Shown piece by piece: positions 44,901 through 56,776 of a stretch of 64,000 nt of DNA (the stretch's first letter is position 1; each line of letters begins with the position of its first letter). The DNA comes from Beroe forskalii (Eukaryota; Ctenophora; Nuda; Beroida; Beroidae), in contig WFMF01000578.1 of the NCBI GenBank assembly GCA_011033025.1, positions 35,053 through 99,052 of the forward strand, given 5' to 3'. The translations under genes were made by a program, and so were the position numbers. The notes beneath the pieces are model-generated. The model ran no database searches and had not been told where the DNA came from. It worked only from the letters and a program-made list of their open reading frames with translations.

Positions 44901-47608
44901 ATCCCGTTATGGGTTTGATTCCCGTTATGGGTTTGATTCCCGTTGAGGGTTTGATTCCCGTTATGGGTTTGATTCCCATTGAGGGTTTGATTCCCGTTAA
45001 GGGTGGTGTAGAGTCCATGGTATAAAAGCACAGTATGAAAGTTAGCTGTGTGTCTTTCCCCGGTAGGAGTTAGGACCAGAGCAGTGAAAGCAACCATAGC
45101 AGTAAAAGCCGGTATCACCCCTGGGATTTCAGTACTCCGCAGCCCTCTCTGCAGTGGTTATGTAGAGAAATCTTGCCTTCTGTTCCTTAATGATTCCACG
45201 TATCCCAACGTCCTGAAGCTTCTGATGATCTGTAACCGAACCTCGTTGAAAATTCTTCTTCTGAGGACTGGGGAGCTATCAGGCTCTTTGGGATCACAAT
45301 CACCCCGTGAGAATATTCATCTCTATTTGTATGCATCTCGACTTTAGTACTCTTTCTAATGTAGTCAGGCTCTCATCTCTCTGTCTTTTCTCCCCTTATT
45401 GTGGAATACTGGAATGGGAGTATGGGTTAGTAGGGGTTGGTGGGTCATGGTTGTAGTCCCCTTTAATATAAATAAAATCAAATTACACGCTAAGACATTG
45501 TCAAATAAATATCATGAGAGGGTAATATTTTAGCCATTTAAGCGTGACCACAAGATTAGAAAAGACTCAGAATTTCAAAAAGATTCAAGTAGCCAAAATC
45601 TAGACTATAAACTTTTACTGAGCTTACTCCTTGAAAGGCTTCCTCAAAATATAATAATATGATTTTAAAGATCTCTTAAATTTCTGGGATGCTTCTAATT
45701 GAGTAGGGTAAACTATTCCAAATTCTAGGACCATTGTATATTAAATGCATACTCAGTTCTTGAAAAATTTGTTTTACTAGGCATTTCAAGGATGAAATAC
45801 TCATCATCTACTCTAAAACTCATTCTGTTTGTGTCTCTCAAAGTTATGAGGTCTCTCAGATATTTAGGAACAAGGTTATTCATACCAGGAGGGCAGTCTT
45901 GAATTGAATTCTATAAACAACTGGCAAGAAGGGAGGTTCACTAGATATCAAAGCAAAGGCTTATTCACAGCTTGGAGCTATGTTAAACAATTAAACATAC
46001 ATGAGACTATCATATATTATTTTGGTTTGCTGCATTACCTATAACGACATTCAAGTATTGAAGCTGTTTCAAGTAGCCTTTTTGTTTTGTAATTTGTTTA
46101 CATTATCAATTAGTCCACACTAGTCTATAATTCTCTATCACTTTTCAATAAAACAAATGAGTAATGCTTGATCTCTTTATAGTGTGTAACCTGCATTCGG
46201 TGCTGATTGCAAAGTCAACATCTGCCGACTTGTGTACCTGTAGTATAGTGATTATATGTGTACATTTAAGAAAGTTGCGTCACTTGATTTCATTCTTGAT
46301 AAACTCGAGCAATAAGTAAGTGCATTATAAATTAAGTGAAGTATAGATTGTTGTCGTGGCAGTTTTGCAACTGAAACAACTTTAAGTTGTATCCAGCATG
46401 GTGCTGGTTGTGCTCATGTAGAGCTTGATTCCCTTGAAGGGTTTGATGCTCGTAAAAGAGTTTCTTCTGGGTTGTGACGGGTCAAGCCTCGTCGGAGGTT
46501 CTTTGGGCTGGAGAGAACCAACAAGACCGGTGAGTGAGGTGAGGGGTGAGGTTGCACATTTAGTTCCCTGGGGGAAACACACGGGGACTTCTGAAAGTTA
46601 AAGAGAGGATCTGAGTGGTTTGTGACCCTTCTGATGCGGGGTCGTGAAGGATTTTGAACTTGTTTTCCCGGCACACTGCTCTCAGTGATACAATGTCCTT
46701 CGTCAGGATCATTTCTAGCTGGGAGGGAAATTCGCCTGCATGGGAACAATGACAAGAAATCTGCCGGCAGGCCAATTTGTTTCTTCATCAAAATCGGATG
46801 TATTCCTTCTTTTTCTCCGAGGCTTAGGCAATGTTTGACCTTATGGACTCGGGAATCCCCTCCAAATGTTGGTACGCGTGTCTCTACAACTCCTATCCCA
46901 GAATTGTGTTTTCACAGGGGTGAGGTGCAATGATCATGTCCGTGATAATTCGTTATGGCGTTTCCTTCGAAAAACTTTGCCAAACGCCCGAGGGAATGCA
47001 GTACCGACGGGCGCCGCGCCGCGCTGAAACCATTTAAAATGTTGAAGCTTACTAACTGCAAATCAAAAAGTTGCCGCGCGTTACGCAAACTAACAAATGA
47101 ATGTGGTACTGGGCCAATTTGGCGGAAAAACATGAACATTGCCAGCAGTGGTCACAAATTTGGATTACATCAGTTCAACCATACAATAAGTCTTGCCCCA
47201 TGATAGTCAACAAAGAATCAGACATTCACATACATACAAACCATACCATACATCAGTTGAAATATAAAATACACATACCTTAGATGCTCGAAAAGCATTT
47301 CCCGCTTTCTGAATGATACGTTGCAGGTTTTACAAGCATGAGCCCCATGACCTCCACCATGCTTAGCTCCTCGCTTGTTATTGCGTTGTCCAGACTCAGA
47401 GCTCTGAAGATATGACGGATGAGATTTGAAATTGAATGACAAATGTTAGCTTAAAAGCTTAAATTGCAAAAAAGAATTTATACATAAAAGAAGTAGTAAA
47501 ATTCCCGCCATACCGACAACAATATATTAACAATTTTACCTTGTTCCTACTTTCTGATGCAGCAGCCTCATAGTTGCTGAGCAACAAACTGAAATCGTCA
47601 TCATCCAT
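41956..47608 (-). CDS. NUFIP1: NUFIP1-like zinc-finger protein
   Basis: NUFIP1 is a nuclear RNA-binding protein that bridges box C/D snoRNP proteins and the R2TP assembly machinery. Four exons (minus): 47608-47540, 47403-47279, 43092-42990, 42705 to about 41956; all phases join. It starts [22 protein letters not shown]2H2 finger ([19 protein letters not shown]) spans exon 2 and a second Cys/His motif ([18 protein letters not shown]) is in exon 3. Exon 4 has the family signature [18 protein letters not shown], and the C-terminal [20 protein letters not shown] region follows. After NAPNPEDN the frame ends at 41956, but the +1 frame stays open as [19 protein letters not shown] to 41832. An extra G in the GGGG run (about 42026) would explain this. 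Exons 1-2 have a second complete copy at 49885-50209. Confidence 0.85.
43310..43480 (-). mobile_element. Dispersed repeat, inverted copy
   Basis: Reverse-complemented, this stretch matches 49370-49520 closely (CTCGTCGAGACGAATCGAAT, GCCCCAATTTTG, GGGCAATGTTG, ATGGACTCGAGACCAC). A partial third copy lies at about 46820-46890. No coding potential or ends resolved; probably an interspersed element fragment. It lies in NUFIP1 intron 2. Confidence 0.8.
43628..43718. repeat. 22-bp tandem repeat x4
   Basis: Four copies of GTGGCGTAAATTCGTCATAA plus AA, followed by a CG-rich purine/pyrimidine alternating stretch (43745-43790). Confidence 0.92.
44036..44310. other. Homopolymer T run and GC-rich stretch, unexplained
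   Basis: A run of over 20 T (44040-44061) borders a GC-richer block with local palindromes (GGTGCTCCTGGGAGCACC at about 44196-44213). It may be a retroposed or inserted sequence with its A-tail on the minus strand, but I cannot identify it. Confidence 0.3.
44505..45005. repeat. 18-bp minisatellite (GAGGGTTTGATTCCCGTT)
   Basis: About 28 tandem 18-bp units with point variants (GTTATGGG, GTCGAGGG). As 18 is a multiple of three, long open frames appear on both strands (EGLIPV on plus, NGNQTL or TGIKPS on minus). I regard them as artefacts. Confidence 0.95.
45640..45915 (-). mobile_element. Decayed LINE reverse transcriptase C-terminal remnant
   Basis: On the minus strand, the frame reads [20 protein letters not shown], then [19 protein letters not shown] and RTEYAFNI. 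After a frame change the next part reads like [12 protein letters not shown] and FKNHII. This is the usual tail of non-LTR retrotransposon ORF2 proteins (PxYL..L, R.., aFsy..priWNsLP..ir, F K..Lk). Stops and a frame break show it is dead. It lies in NUFIP1 intron 2. Confidence 0.7.
45916..46790. other. NUFIP1 intron 2; nothing recognised
   Basis: AT-rich sequence and short open frames without motifs. Confidence 0.45.
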
Positions 47609-48830
47609 AGTCTTACTGTGTTGTAGTGACCCTTGACATGCTTTGAAAAAGAGGTTCAAGTGATTTCTATTAAAAGTGCGAAGAAAACTTCAAGCTAAGA
47701 CGCAGAATCAATTAATCGTGGTTTATTAGGATCATCAGAAGACTTCATTGCATGGAGTAAAAATGGTTTTAATTGACGGAAAATGTAATAATGATTTATT
47801 TTCTATAGGCTAGAGTTTGTTAAAACAGTAAGGCTACAAAATTAACGTGTTAACAAATTATTCAGAACATCATTTTAAACATTATATGAAATTCATAAAC
47901 TACAAGATATAGATAATTTATCAAACGCCTTTTCGAGCAACCAATTGTTGCATCATAAATACTAATAAGAGCTTAATTAATTGTCTTAAACAATCGACAT
48001 TTCAAAATTAATGCTAACCAATCCCTTATTTACAGATCAGAATAAACGAACATTAATTTAAACAAATAAATCATGCTAAGTTACCAATTGTACAATTTTA
48101 ACACTTCACTTTTTGTGCTTTCCCTCTCTGATATTCTATTTATAAGTTTTATCCTTTTGAACATGACAGGACACGTGAAGTTGATGCAGTTTGACTGTGA
48201 GGGGTGTTTCATGGGGGGTGTTAGCAAGACCAGATACCAAACAGAGAGTGGAGCTTATCAGATAACAACGACAAAGAGTTTATCAGAACACCAAACTTTC
48301 TGTTGATCATGATAACACACTAACGAATCTGATCTTGCCGCAGAACGGACAATGTTTCATTGAGGTAGTGGGTGCTTTGCAACAGCATCCTGTAAACCTT
48401 TTGGGAGTTCAAGTTCACAGCCAAAACGTTGATGCCCATCGTCCGAATACTGAGAGGTCACTATAGCCTTGGTAATGTAGGGAGGAGGAACATTTGAAAT
48501 AGGGGGGCAGTCATGAACAATGAATCAATGGCAGTTAGGTTTAGCAATAACATACTGTCAGTAGGCTCACTTCGGGTCATTCTTCAAAGTCAAGACTGAA
48601 CACCTTATCGATAGGAATCTTCCACGATATTCTTTTGAAATGAACTGGTACCTGGTTTTTTGATCTTCATAAACTGATTTTTCAGGAATGTCTTCACATC
48701 ACTGAGGTTTCAGAGGATATTATTTGTTTAGGTTTTCAACGGAAGCAGGACAGTCATCTCGTCTAACTTGTCTCAAACCCCTTCGTATTACCAGGGTCAT
48801 TGGATATGGATATATCGCTTCTTTGTCAAA
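46800..48830. repeat. Segmental duplication, copy A
   Basis: About 2 kb colinear with 49440-51640. Shared in order: the end of a dispersed repeat, GCGCCGCGCCGCGC, TTGAAGCTTACT, CCAATTTGGCGGAAAAACAT, NUFIP1 exon 2, exon 1, the NUFIP1-REV3L intergenic region, and the 3' end of REV3L. The NUFIP1 exons are intact in both copies, whereas the REV3L part is intact only in copy B. Confidence 0.92.
48061..48830 (-). pseudogene. REV3L 3'-end pseudogene fragment
   Basis: Colinear with REV3L 50690-51640. It keeps stretches such as CTTTCCCTCTCTGAT, GATAACAACGACAA, GATGCCCATC and ATATCGCTTCTTTGTC but has lost many short blocks of roughly 3-50 bases, which destroy the frame. No long open frame remains. It ends about where the segmental duplication ends. 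The intact gene is at 50701-56776. Confidence 0.9.
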
Positions 48831-48841
48831 ATTGTAATGGG

Positions 48842-48932
48842 ATTTTCGGACAAATGTTCGTGTCGGACAAATGTCCGCAACATTTCGTACTGGGTTTCGG
48901 ACAACTGTCCGTGTCGGACAAATGTCCGACTA
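48842..48932. repeat. Repeated CGGACAAATGTCCG palindromes
   Basis: Four copies of TCGGACAA(A/C)TGT(C/T)CG within 90 bp, each a 6-bp inverted repeat with a 2-base centre. They directly follow the REV3L pseudogene fragment. Confidence 0.85.
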
Positions 48933-49369
48933 CCCATTTTAGTGTATTCATTTGTTATACTCGGATGGAAAATGACCATGTTATGGCCCTGCACGGCAGT
49001 TGGCTTATTTTGGATCTAAAGGTGTTCATAATTCATATTGGCCACATTTTCAACAAATGGGCTTCAAACCTGTTTAATCAAAAATCCGGATCCATTAATT
49101 TCTGCAGAAATTACCCCTCTAACCCCAGCAAAAACAATTATGGAAAAATATTAATCCTGGCCGAAGTTATTAGACGTTGAGTGGAGGACACTGGAAAAAT
49201 TGACTTTTTAGATTTTATGGATTTTTTGGAGTTTCTATGGGCTAAAGTGACCAAATTACATCCGATTCACTTTTAATCGGTTTGCCCATTGATACTGACC
49301 TAAATGATGGATAAAACAAGCTGAAGCTCATTTTAGAGAATTTTAATTTTGACAAGTAAATACACTTAA

Positions 49370-49520
49370 ATGATCAGCTCGTCGAGACGAATCGAATGCA
49401 ATCAAAATCTAAGCTCTATCACCTTCCATTCCAACTTTGATTTTTGGGCCCCAATTTTGCTCAGAGGCCTCACATGGGCAATGTTGGACCTATGGACTCG
49501 AGACCACCGCCAAAACGTTG
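49370..49520 (+). mobile_element. Dispersed repeat, forward copy
   Basis: Same family as 43310-43480 (which is inverted). It lies at the left edge of segmental duplication copy B; its degraded relative lies at the same edge of copy A (about 46820-46890). Confidence 0.78.
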
Positions 49521-51640
49521 GTCCTATCCCAAAATCGTGTATTTCAAAATATCAGACGTGAGGTGCACAGTGTGACTGTAATGTCCGTGATAATTATTCC
49601 GATAAGGTATATTGATATGGCCTGTTGGATATGAAAAAACTAAAATCTGCCAAATCGCCTGAATGTGGAACTGTGGAGCGCCGCGCCGCGCGAAAACCAT
49701 TTTAAAATGTTGAAGCTTACTCACTGCACATCAGAATACAGCCGCGCGTTACGCAAACTAACATATGAATGTGGTACTGGGCCAATTTGGCGGAAAAACA
49801 TGAACATCCGCAACAGTAGTCACAACTTTGGATTACATCAGTGAAACCATACAATACATCAGTTAAACTGTAAGATACACATACCTTAGATGCTCGAAAA
49901 GCATCTCTCGCTTTCTGAATGATACGTTGCAGGTTTTACAAGTATGAGCCCCATGACCTCCACCATGCTTAGCTCCTCGCTTGTTATTGCGTTGTCCCGA
50001 CTCAGAACTCTGCAACCATGATGACGGATGAGATTTGAAATAAAATGAAAAATATCAGCTTAAAATCTTAGATTGCAAAAAAGACTTTGTACACATAAGA
50101 AGTAGTAAAATTAACGTCATACTGATTACAACAATTTTACCTTGTTCCTACTTTCTGATGCAGCAGCCTCATAGTTACTGAGCAGCAGACTGAAATCGTC
50201 ATCATCCATAGTTACTGTGTTGTAGTTACCCTTGACATGCTTTAAAATAAATGGTTGAAGTGATTTCTATAAAAAGGAAGAAAACTACAAGCTAAGACGC
50301 TGAATCAATTAATCGTGGTTTATTATAGCATCATCAGAAGACTTCATTGTATGGAGTAAAAATTGATTTTAATTGACGGAAAATGTAATAATGATCTATT
50401 TCTATAGGTTGGAGTTTGTTAAAACAGTAAGGCTACAAAATTAACGTGTTTACAAATTATTCAGAACATCATTTTAAAAACATGAAATTTAGAAACTACA
50501 AGATAAAGATAATTCATCGAACGCCTTTTCGAGCAACCAATTGTTGCACCAATTGTTGAATCATTTTCTCAATTATTAAAAGCTTAATATATTGCCTTTC
50601 ACTATCGACATTTAAAAATAAAAACTTACTGATACCTTATTTACAGATTAGAATAAACGATACATTGAACGAATATTTTCAACAAATAAATCATGCTAAG
50701 TTACCAATTGTACAATTTTAACACTTCAATTTTTGTGCTTTCCCTCTCTGATATCCTATTTATTAGTTTTATCCTTTTGAACATGACTGGACACGTGAAG
50801 TTGATGCAGTTCTGACTGTGAGGGGTGTCAGGGCTTGAAACGATAGCGGGGGTGTTGGTACAGTCTGTGCAGATACCGAACAGAGAGTGGAGCTTATCAG
50901 ATAACAACGACAACTCGGAGTTTATCAGAACACCAACTTTCTGTTGATCATGATAACACGCACACAACGAATCTGATACCTTGTCACAGAACGGACAATG
51001 TTTCGATTGATAGTAGTGGGACAATGTGTGCTTGCTATGTTTGTTTGAGGGAACAAAATGCATCCGTAAATCCTTTGGGAGTTCGTTATACCAAGCCAAA
51101 ACGTTGATGCCCATCAGTCCAAATACTCGCTGAAGAGGGGGCACTATAGCCTTGGTAATGTAGTAGATAGAGTTGAGGTAGAGGTTATTAGAAAATATCA
51201 GCTCTGCAGGTTCATGAACAAGTTGAATCAATGGCAGTCCAGGGGTGCCATAGCAAATAACATACTGCACTCTCTCGCCTACTAAAGGCTCACTTCTGGG
51301 GTCATTCTTCAATCTCTTTTTAGCAATTTCAAGAGCAGGAACACAGGCACCTTGGCGATAGGAATCTCTTCCACGATATTCTTTGGCAAAGATAAAATCT
51401 TGAACTGGTACCTGGTTTTTTGCTATCTTCATAAACTGATTTTTTAGGAATGTCTTTACGTCACTGAGATTTCTGGTTTTGAAGAGGATATGAAGAGCTT
51501 GTTTTAGGGTTTTAACGGAAGCAGGACAGCCATCTCGTCTAACCGTCTCAATACCCTTAGCTTCGTATTCACCAGGGTCATCTGGACTTTCATACTTCAT
51601 TCCAACATATCGCTTCTTTGTCTGCAAGACACAAGGATAG
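49440..51640. repeat. Segmental duplication, copy B
   Basis: Partner of 46800-48830. It contains NUFIP1 exons 2 and 1, the intergenic region, and the intact REV3L 3' end. Because REV3L is whole only here, copy B probably keeps the ancestral REV3L-NUFIP1 arrangement. Confidence 0.9.
49885..50209 (-). CDS. NUFIP1: Second copy of NUFIP1 exons 1 and 2
   Basis: Exon 1 (50209-50141) encodes [20 protein letters not shown] plus RNK, identical in protein to copy A. Exon 2 (50009-49885) differs by one visible residue (HTCKTC for HACKTC). Lengths (69 and 125 bp), donors (AAG|GTAAAA, AAG|GTAT) and the acceptor (ggttgcag) are all conserved, so either copy could splice to exon 3 at 43092. The start lies about 490 bp downstream of the REV3L stop. 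It may be an alternative first promoter for NUFIP1, or a recent copy not yet decayed. Confidence 0.8.
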
Positions 51641-54600
51641 TATACCTTTTCAAACTTCAATTTAACTGGTTTTGGATTAAGTTCAGTCACTACATCTGCT
51701 ATTTCCTGGCCTCTCTTGAAAGCTTCATCCTTGGAGCAGCCCTTGAACAAGATAAAAAGACTGTCAGTGTCACCATAAACTACTCGACCGCCCCACTTTG
51801 GAGTATTATTAACGAGATCGATGGCAGACTCTAGTGTTTCACGACCCTTAGCGACAATTGAATCTCCTATCTCTATACAAGGCATTCGACCAGAAAAATT
51901 TGCAGATGTGTAACCATATGTAACATTAGCAATAAGCTTCAAAGCCATCTGTCTGGCATCTAACATTTTGTAAAGTGCTTTGTCATCCTTGTGTTGTTTC
52001 ATCATTTGCTTGACCATGATCCTGGTTTCAAGGATTTCATTCAGCATCATTGGTAATACCCCTCTCCTGACAGATTGGTTAACGAAAGCTACCCCACAGG
52101 GAGAAACGAACATGTGATCTTTATACTTCTTCAAGCAATTGGGAGTTATGTTCAGACTAGCTGCCCCGAATGGAAACCTGCTGTATGTTCCTAAGTAGTT
52201 AACCCGTCCTAAACAGGTACTGAAACACATGTTGTAAGCAATGATCATGGTGGGGTATAGGGATTGGAAGTCAAGAACAACCACAGGATCACCATAGAAC
52301 TTAGATTCAGGCTCCATTACAAGAGGTATGAACTCAGGGGCTGCCATTGTTGCACGTTGCTCAGGACTTGGACTTATGCTAACAAATTTTAGAGGTTTTG
52401 CCAATCTTGACATCATCGATTCAACTCTGTACTGTGATCCTCTAGATAAGACATTGAAAAATTCAATGCCAAACAATCTTCCCATTTCACTTGTTCTCAC
52501 CAAAATGTTGAGATCCAGTAACAGCCTCAGATTGCCTCGAGTTCTGATGACAAAATAATCAACAAAATTGAAAAACAACTTTGCATCGTTATAGAAGTTA
52601 TGAAGTGAAGACAGAGGATGCTTTGGCAGTCTTTCGTGCAAAACATGATAAGCTACACTTTCAAAGGAATAGTTTGTAAGGTTAACTTCCGTTCTCATAA
52701 GTCTCCACAGATTGATTATCACCCTCCCAGCAAGTTGAACCTCATTTGTAACAGTAACCCACCAGTTAGATACACCTTCAGGTTCATCATTTATATCCTT
52801 AGTTTCTTCAGGGAATCTTGAAATGTTGGCTTGAAAGTTGAGACCAATAATATTTGCCCTTTCAATAAGATAACCTAGAGAAGACATTTTTATCTCATAA
52901 CCAGTAATGATATCAGGGTCATTTTCATGAACAATTCGAAATATTTCTTTAAATAAATCCCCCTCTGAATCAACAATAAGCATATTATCAGGGACACATT
53001 TTGGTCGTGAATGAGGAGGATTCAAGCAGACAGATCCCTCAACAATATTTTCATTATTATCATTATACAGTGCATAGAACACAGCAATTACAGGATCATA
53101 TCTAGGGTTGGGTCTCTTATCTCCCACAGCCGCAGCAAACATTTCCACACTCAGAACTGTGAGATGCTGCACAACATGTGCCTTAGTGCAATCACCCATT
53201 GGTATTGACAACCCAAATTTATAAGAATCATTGTTAGAATGTTCTGAGATGTGGGAATTTATAAACAGAGTGGGGCTAATAGGAGCATGAATGGAATCAT
53301 TTTTAGGAGAAAATTTGATCCTTTTTTTGAATTTCGAAATTGGGTTCTTATTCGGTATTGGTGTAATAAATTTGTCAGGTAAGCTTGTAAACTTTACCAT
53401 AGTACTAATAGGAGTGGAGCAAAGTGCATTAGGAAGTGACTGAGGTTTATGTTCATCTTTATAGTCATTTCGAGTGCCAGATGGAATTATAGCACATACT
53501 GATTCATTTGATTTCTTTTTCTTTTTACATATCCAACCTTTTACATCAGACACTAAAGGAGCTGGTATAGCATATCTAAAGGAAGAAAGTTTGTCTTTGG
53601 ATCTCTTGTATTTCTCATCTATTATATCTTCCCAGCTTTCTAGAGCCATGACTCCAAGATCAGCTCCACACTCAGGAAAGAATAATTGATCAGGTATGCT
53701 ATTGCAGTGACCAAAGTCCACTCTTTTGGCCCCAATTGTAGAAGGCCCTGGTACATCATTAGGGTTAGTGTAATGTGGCTCAATAAGAGATGAAATATCG
53801 TTATCTGTACAACTTTGAACATAAGTAAGGCAATCTGAAACTGTTGGTTGGGGCTTGGTATACTTATATGTTTGAATGGAATCAATTTCTTTGGTTTGAT
53901 TTACTTCATCTAGTTGATATTGACTATAAAACAGTGATGAGTCAAACTCAATGTTTTTGGGGGTAGAAAATAGGGAATGACTGCTACATTCAAATTTGCT
54001 ACTACAACTTTCTGGTGAACATACATTTTCAGGGGTAGATTGTGAAGTGTGGGACTCAAACTTGTCTACAGTAGATGCTCTTGAATCATAAGATGAACTG
54101 ACTAGAGCAACAGGACTTGTAACAGATAGTTTGGATGCATTAGCGGATCCAGATAGTTCATCAGGGCTTAAAAATGATAACTTACTGGATTTACTACTGG
54201 TAGTTTGAGATGGATACTTATTGTTGAATATACCTAAATCTGATGAGTTATGAGATTTATCAGTCTCAATATTTTGTTGATGTACATTTTCCTCATTCAG
54301 ACCTTCAACTTGAGTTTTGACTCCAGTTTCACAAGAGCTTTGATCAGGAACAAATGCAGAACTAACTTTTGGAGAAAATTTCAAAGGTGCAGGACTGTAG
54401 GAAAAGCTATCTGCAGAAAAATTAAGTGAGAGATTGACTGATCCAGTTTTAGATTTGTGTTGCTCCAAATCCAACGATTCATGAACTTTATCAGATTCAT
54501 CTTGAGAACACTCGCTTTCACTGAGCCACATCAGAACCTTGCTATCCAGTATATTTTGTTCCTTTTCCTTCATTTGACAGGAAGGCTTTGCAACTGATAT

Positions 54601-56776
54601 AGGAGCTCTCACCTCAGAACTATGGTTTGAAGGAGTGCTCATGGATGATCCTGTATGGAAGCTTCTAATTGATATATTGTCTTCGTCTAACATAACATCA
54701 ATAGCTTTAATAATCTTAGTTTTTGGTGAATCATTAACATTGAACTTACTTGAAGGAAACAACTTCTTTGGAATGAAAGCATCTTGGTTCACCTTGGGGG
54801 ATGAACTTTCTCTGGTTGGGGTGGTGGGTAGTTTATTTTCATTTTTCTGGATATTCTTGGTGTTTCGTTTTAGAGATAGGGATCTTCTAGGCTGAGACGA
54901 ATCATTAGTTCCCTGAGAAGAAATCTTCAGTGATTTGTATTTTTTCCCTCGAACTGCAGTTGGTGAAAATTTAAGATCATCAAACTGAGATAAATTAAAT
55001 TGCAGGGAAGGTGATTTTTCTGTCACAGAGACTTTAGTTGGGATCTTGGGAGATGGAACAGTTTGATCGAGAGCTTGGCTACAAGATGGGACAGCAGTTT
55101 CCTTGCTTGAACAGCCAGTGGACATATGTCTAAAAGCTAACTGTTTATTTGAATGATCTGGCACAGTTTCAAGGCTCTCAATCTTTTCAATTTTATTTGG
55201 TTTTGAAGAGGCATTTTCCCTTGTAACATTTGATGGTGATACCTTCGCATATCTTCGAGCAGACACGGATGGTTTTTGGACTATTCCTTCGGTAAAAGGT
55301 TGAGTATTGCAGGATGGATCTGGAGTTTCTTTGCTTGAGCAGCTCTTTGATTCAAACTTCAAACATTCATGTACGTTTGCTAAAGGAGAACTTTTAAGAT
55401 GGGTTGGTGATGATTCGAGAAACTTTATCTTTCTCTTTTGATTTGGCTTTGTGGTGGTATTACCTTGCGAAGTCTGTGATGGCGACAGTCTCGTGCATTT
55501 ACGAGCAGAGGTTGGTGGTTTTTGGGCAACGTCTCTCTTTGAGCTTCTGAGAACCCTTCCAACAGTGGCTGGTTCATTGCTGCTGGAAATCATTGCATCT
55601 TTCGATGGACGACCACCTAATCTCTTTCTTTTTCGAATGGTGACCTTTTCAGCATCATTGTTGCCATCTATTTGAAGTAACTGAGTTGCAGAAAAATCAT
55701 CAAAATCACCATCACAACTGTCTTCTTTTGAATCATCTTTTTCATTTTCAACTAAAACATATTTTGATGTCCCAGATGATTTGTGTGGTTCAACCTTATT
55801 ATCGGCTGATTCTAAATCATAGAAAACTTTTTGAGTCATCATCATGGACTGTTCTTCTTCATCACTGGAACTCATATGTTCTTCTTTGCAATGTAAACTA
55901 AGGTTTGGCTGGCTAGACTTGCCTGATACTTGGGATAACGGCTTATCAGAGACAGTTTGAGATACTTGTGTAGCATCGAGTTCCAACAGGAAATCTACCA
56001 CATCCTGGTCACACGTTTGGGATTGAGGGGAAATACAGGATGAGTTGCCAATTATCTGCTCTAACTTCTCCTCCCACCGCTTGGTTTGAGGCAAACTAGC
56101 TTTCCTCCGGGGAGGAGTAGCGGTTTTACTGAGCGGAGTGAAGTTCCCGGCCTGGTGTCTACGTTGCCTCTCTTCTTCACAGATGGCCCTGGAAATTGAG
56201 GCAAATGATTTGTGATAATAAAAACAGAAATGAGAAATCATAATTCCTTACGAGTATCATTTGGGTTACTTACATGGGACAATAATTCTGGGGATCGAAT
56301 TTTTGGGGGTACGAAATTTGGGATATTTTTTTGAATAATTCACATGTAACATGTTAACGTATGATGATGGCGTCATATTGACATTTTGCAGGGGTCGAAA
56401 ATATGGTTATTTTTTCAAAAATCCCAAATTTCATACCTTATAAATATGTCTCGTCAGGCAGACAGATTACTAGGGATTGTGAAGCAAAAAAACAATAAGC
56501 TGGTACCAAAACATCAAAAAAACCTATTATGATTAATATCAACCTATATGACCTACATAATCAATAAGAGTAATAGGTATGCATGCATTCCCCGAAATTT
56601 TCAAATTCGATTCTCATGGAGCCTTACTTGATGCCGGGGTTACAATTCACATCAATGAAATTGACGTTAAGTATGGAATCAGAAGTAGTATCCATCTCAA
56701 GGGCACTGGCACACTTTTTCGTTGCATCTTCAGGGTTCACCATATGCCTTTGTGGCACCTCATTCAAATCTATAAC
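50701..56776 (-). CDS. REV3L: REV3L, DNA polymerase zeta catalytic subunit, N-terminus missing
   Basis: Translesion B-family polymerase that extends from damaged or mismatched ends. Two exons are visible (minus): 56776-56628 (VIDLNEVPQRHMVNPEDATK, KKCASALEMDTTSDSIL) and 56188-50701; they join in phase (GIK|AICEEERQRR). A long Ser-rich linker (about 56100-53200) leads to an exonuclease-like domain. Next come polymerase motif A LDFQSLYPTMIIAYN (about 52240-52280), motif B LKLIANVTYGYTSA (about 51890-51935) and motif C VVYGDTDSLF (about 51755-51785). The C-terminus has two Cys clusters (CPFC..CAC; CTDC..CINFTC), the expected Zn and Fe-S sites. The first exons (N-terminal polB domain) are not seen; they would lie beyond the GPCR gene or outside the window. 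The 5.5-kb exon is unusual. Confidence 0.93.

Noticed and set aside
44398-45118. Repetitive open frames EGLIPV, TGIKPS and NGNQTL on both strands
   Set aside because: 18-bp minisatellite divisible by three; open on both strands with no flanking coding signal.
45048-45347. 99-codon plus-strand open frame after the 18-bp array
   Set aside because: No recognisable motif or splice context; adjacent to LINE debris.
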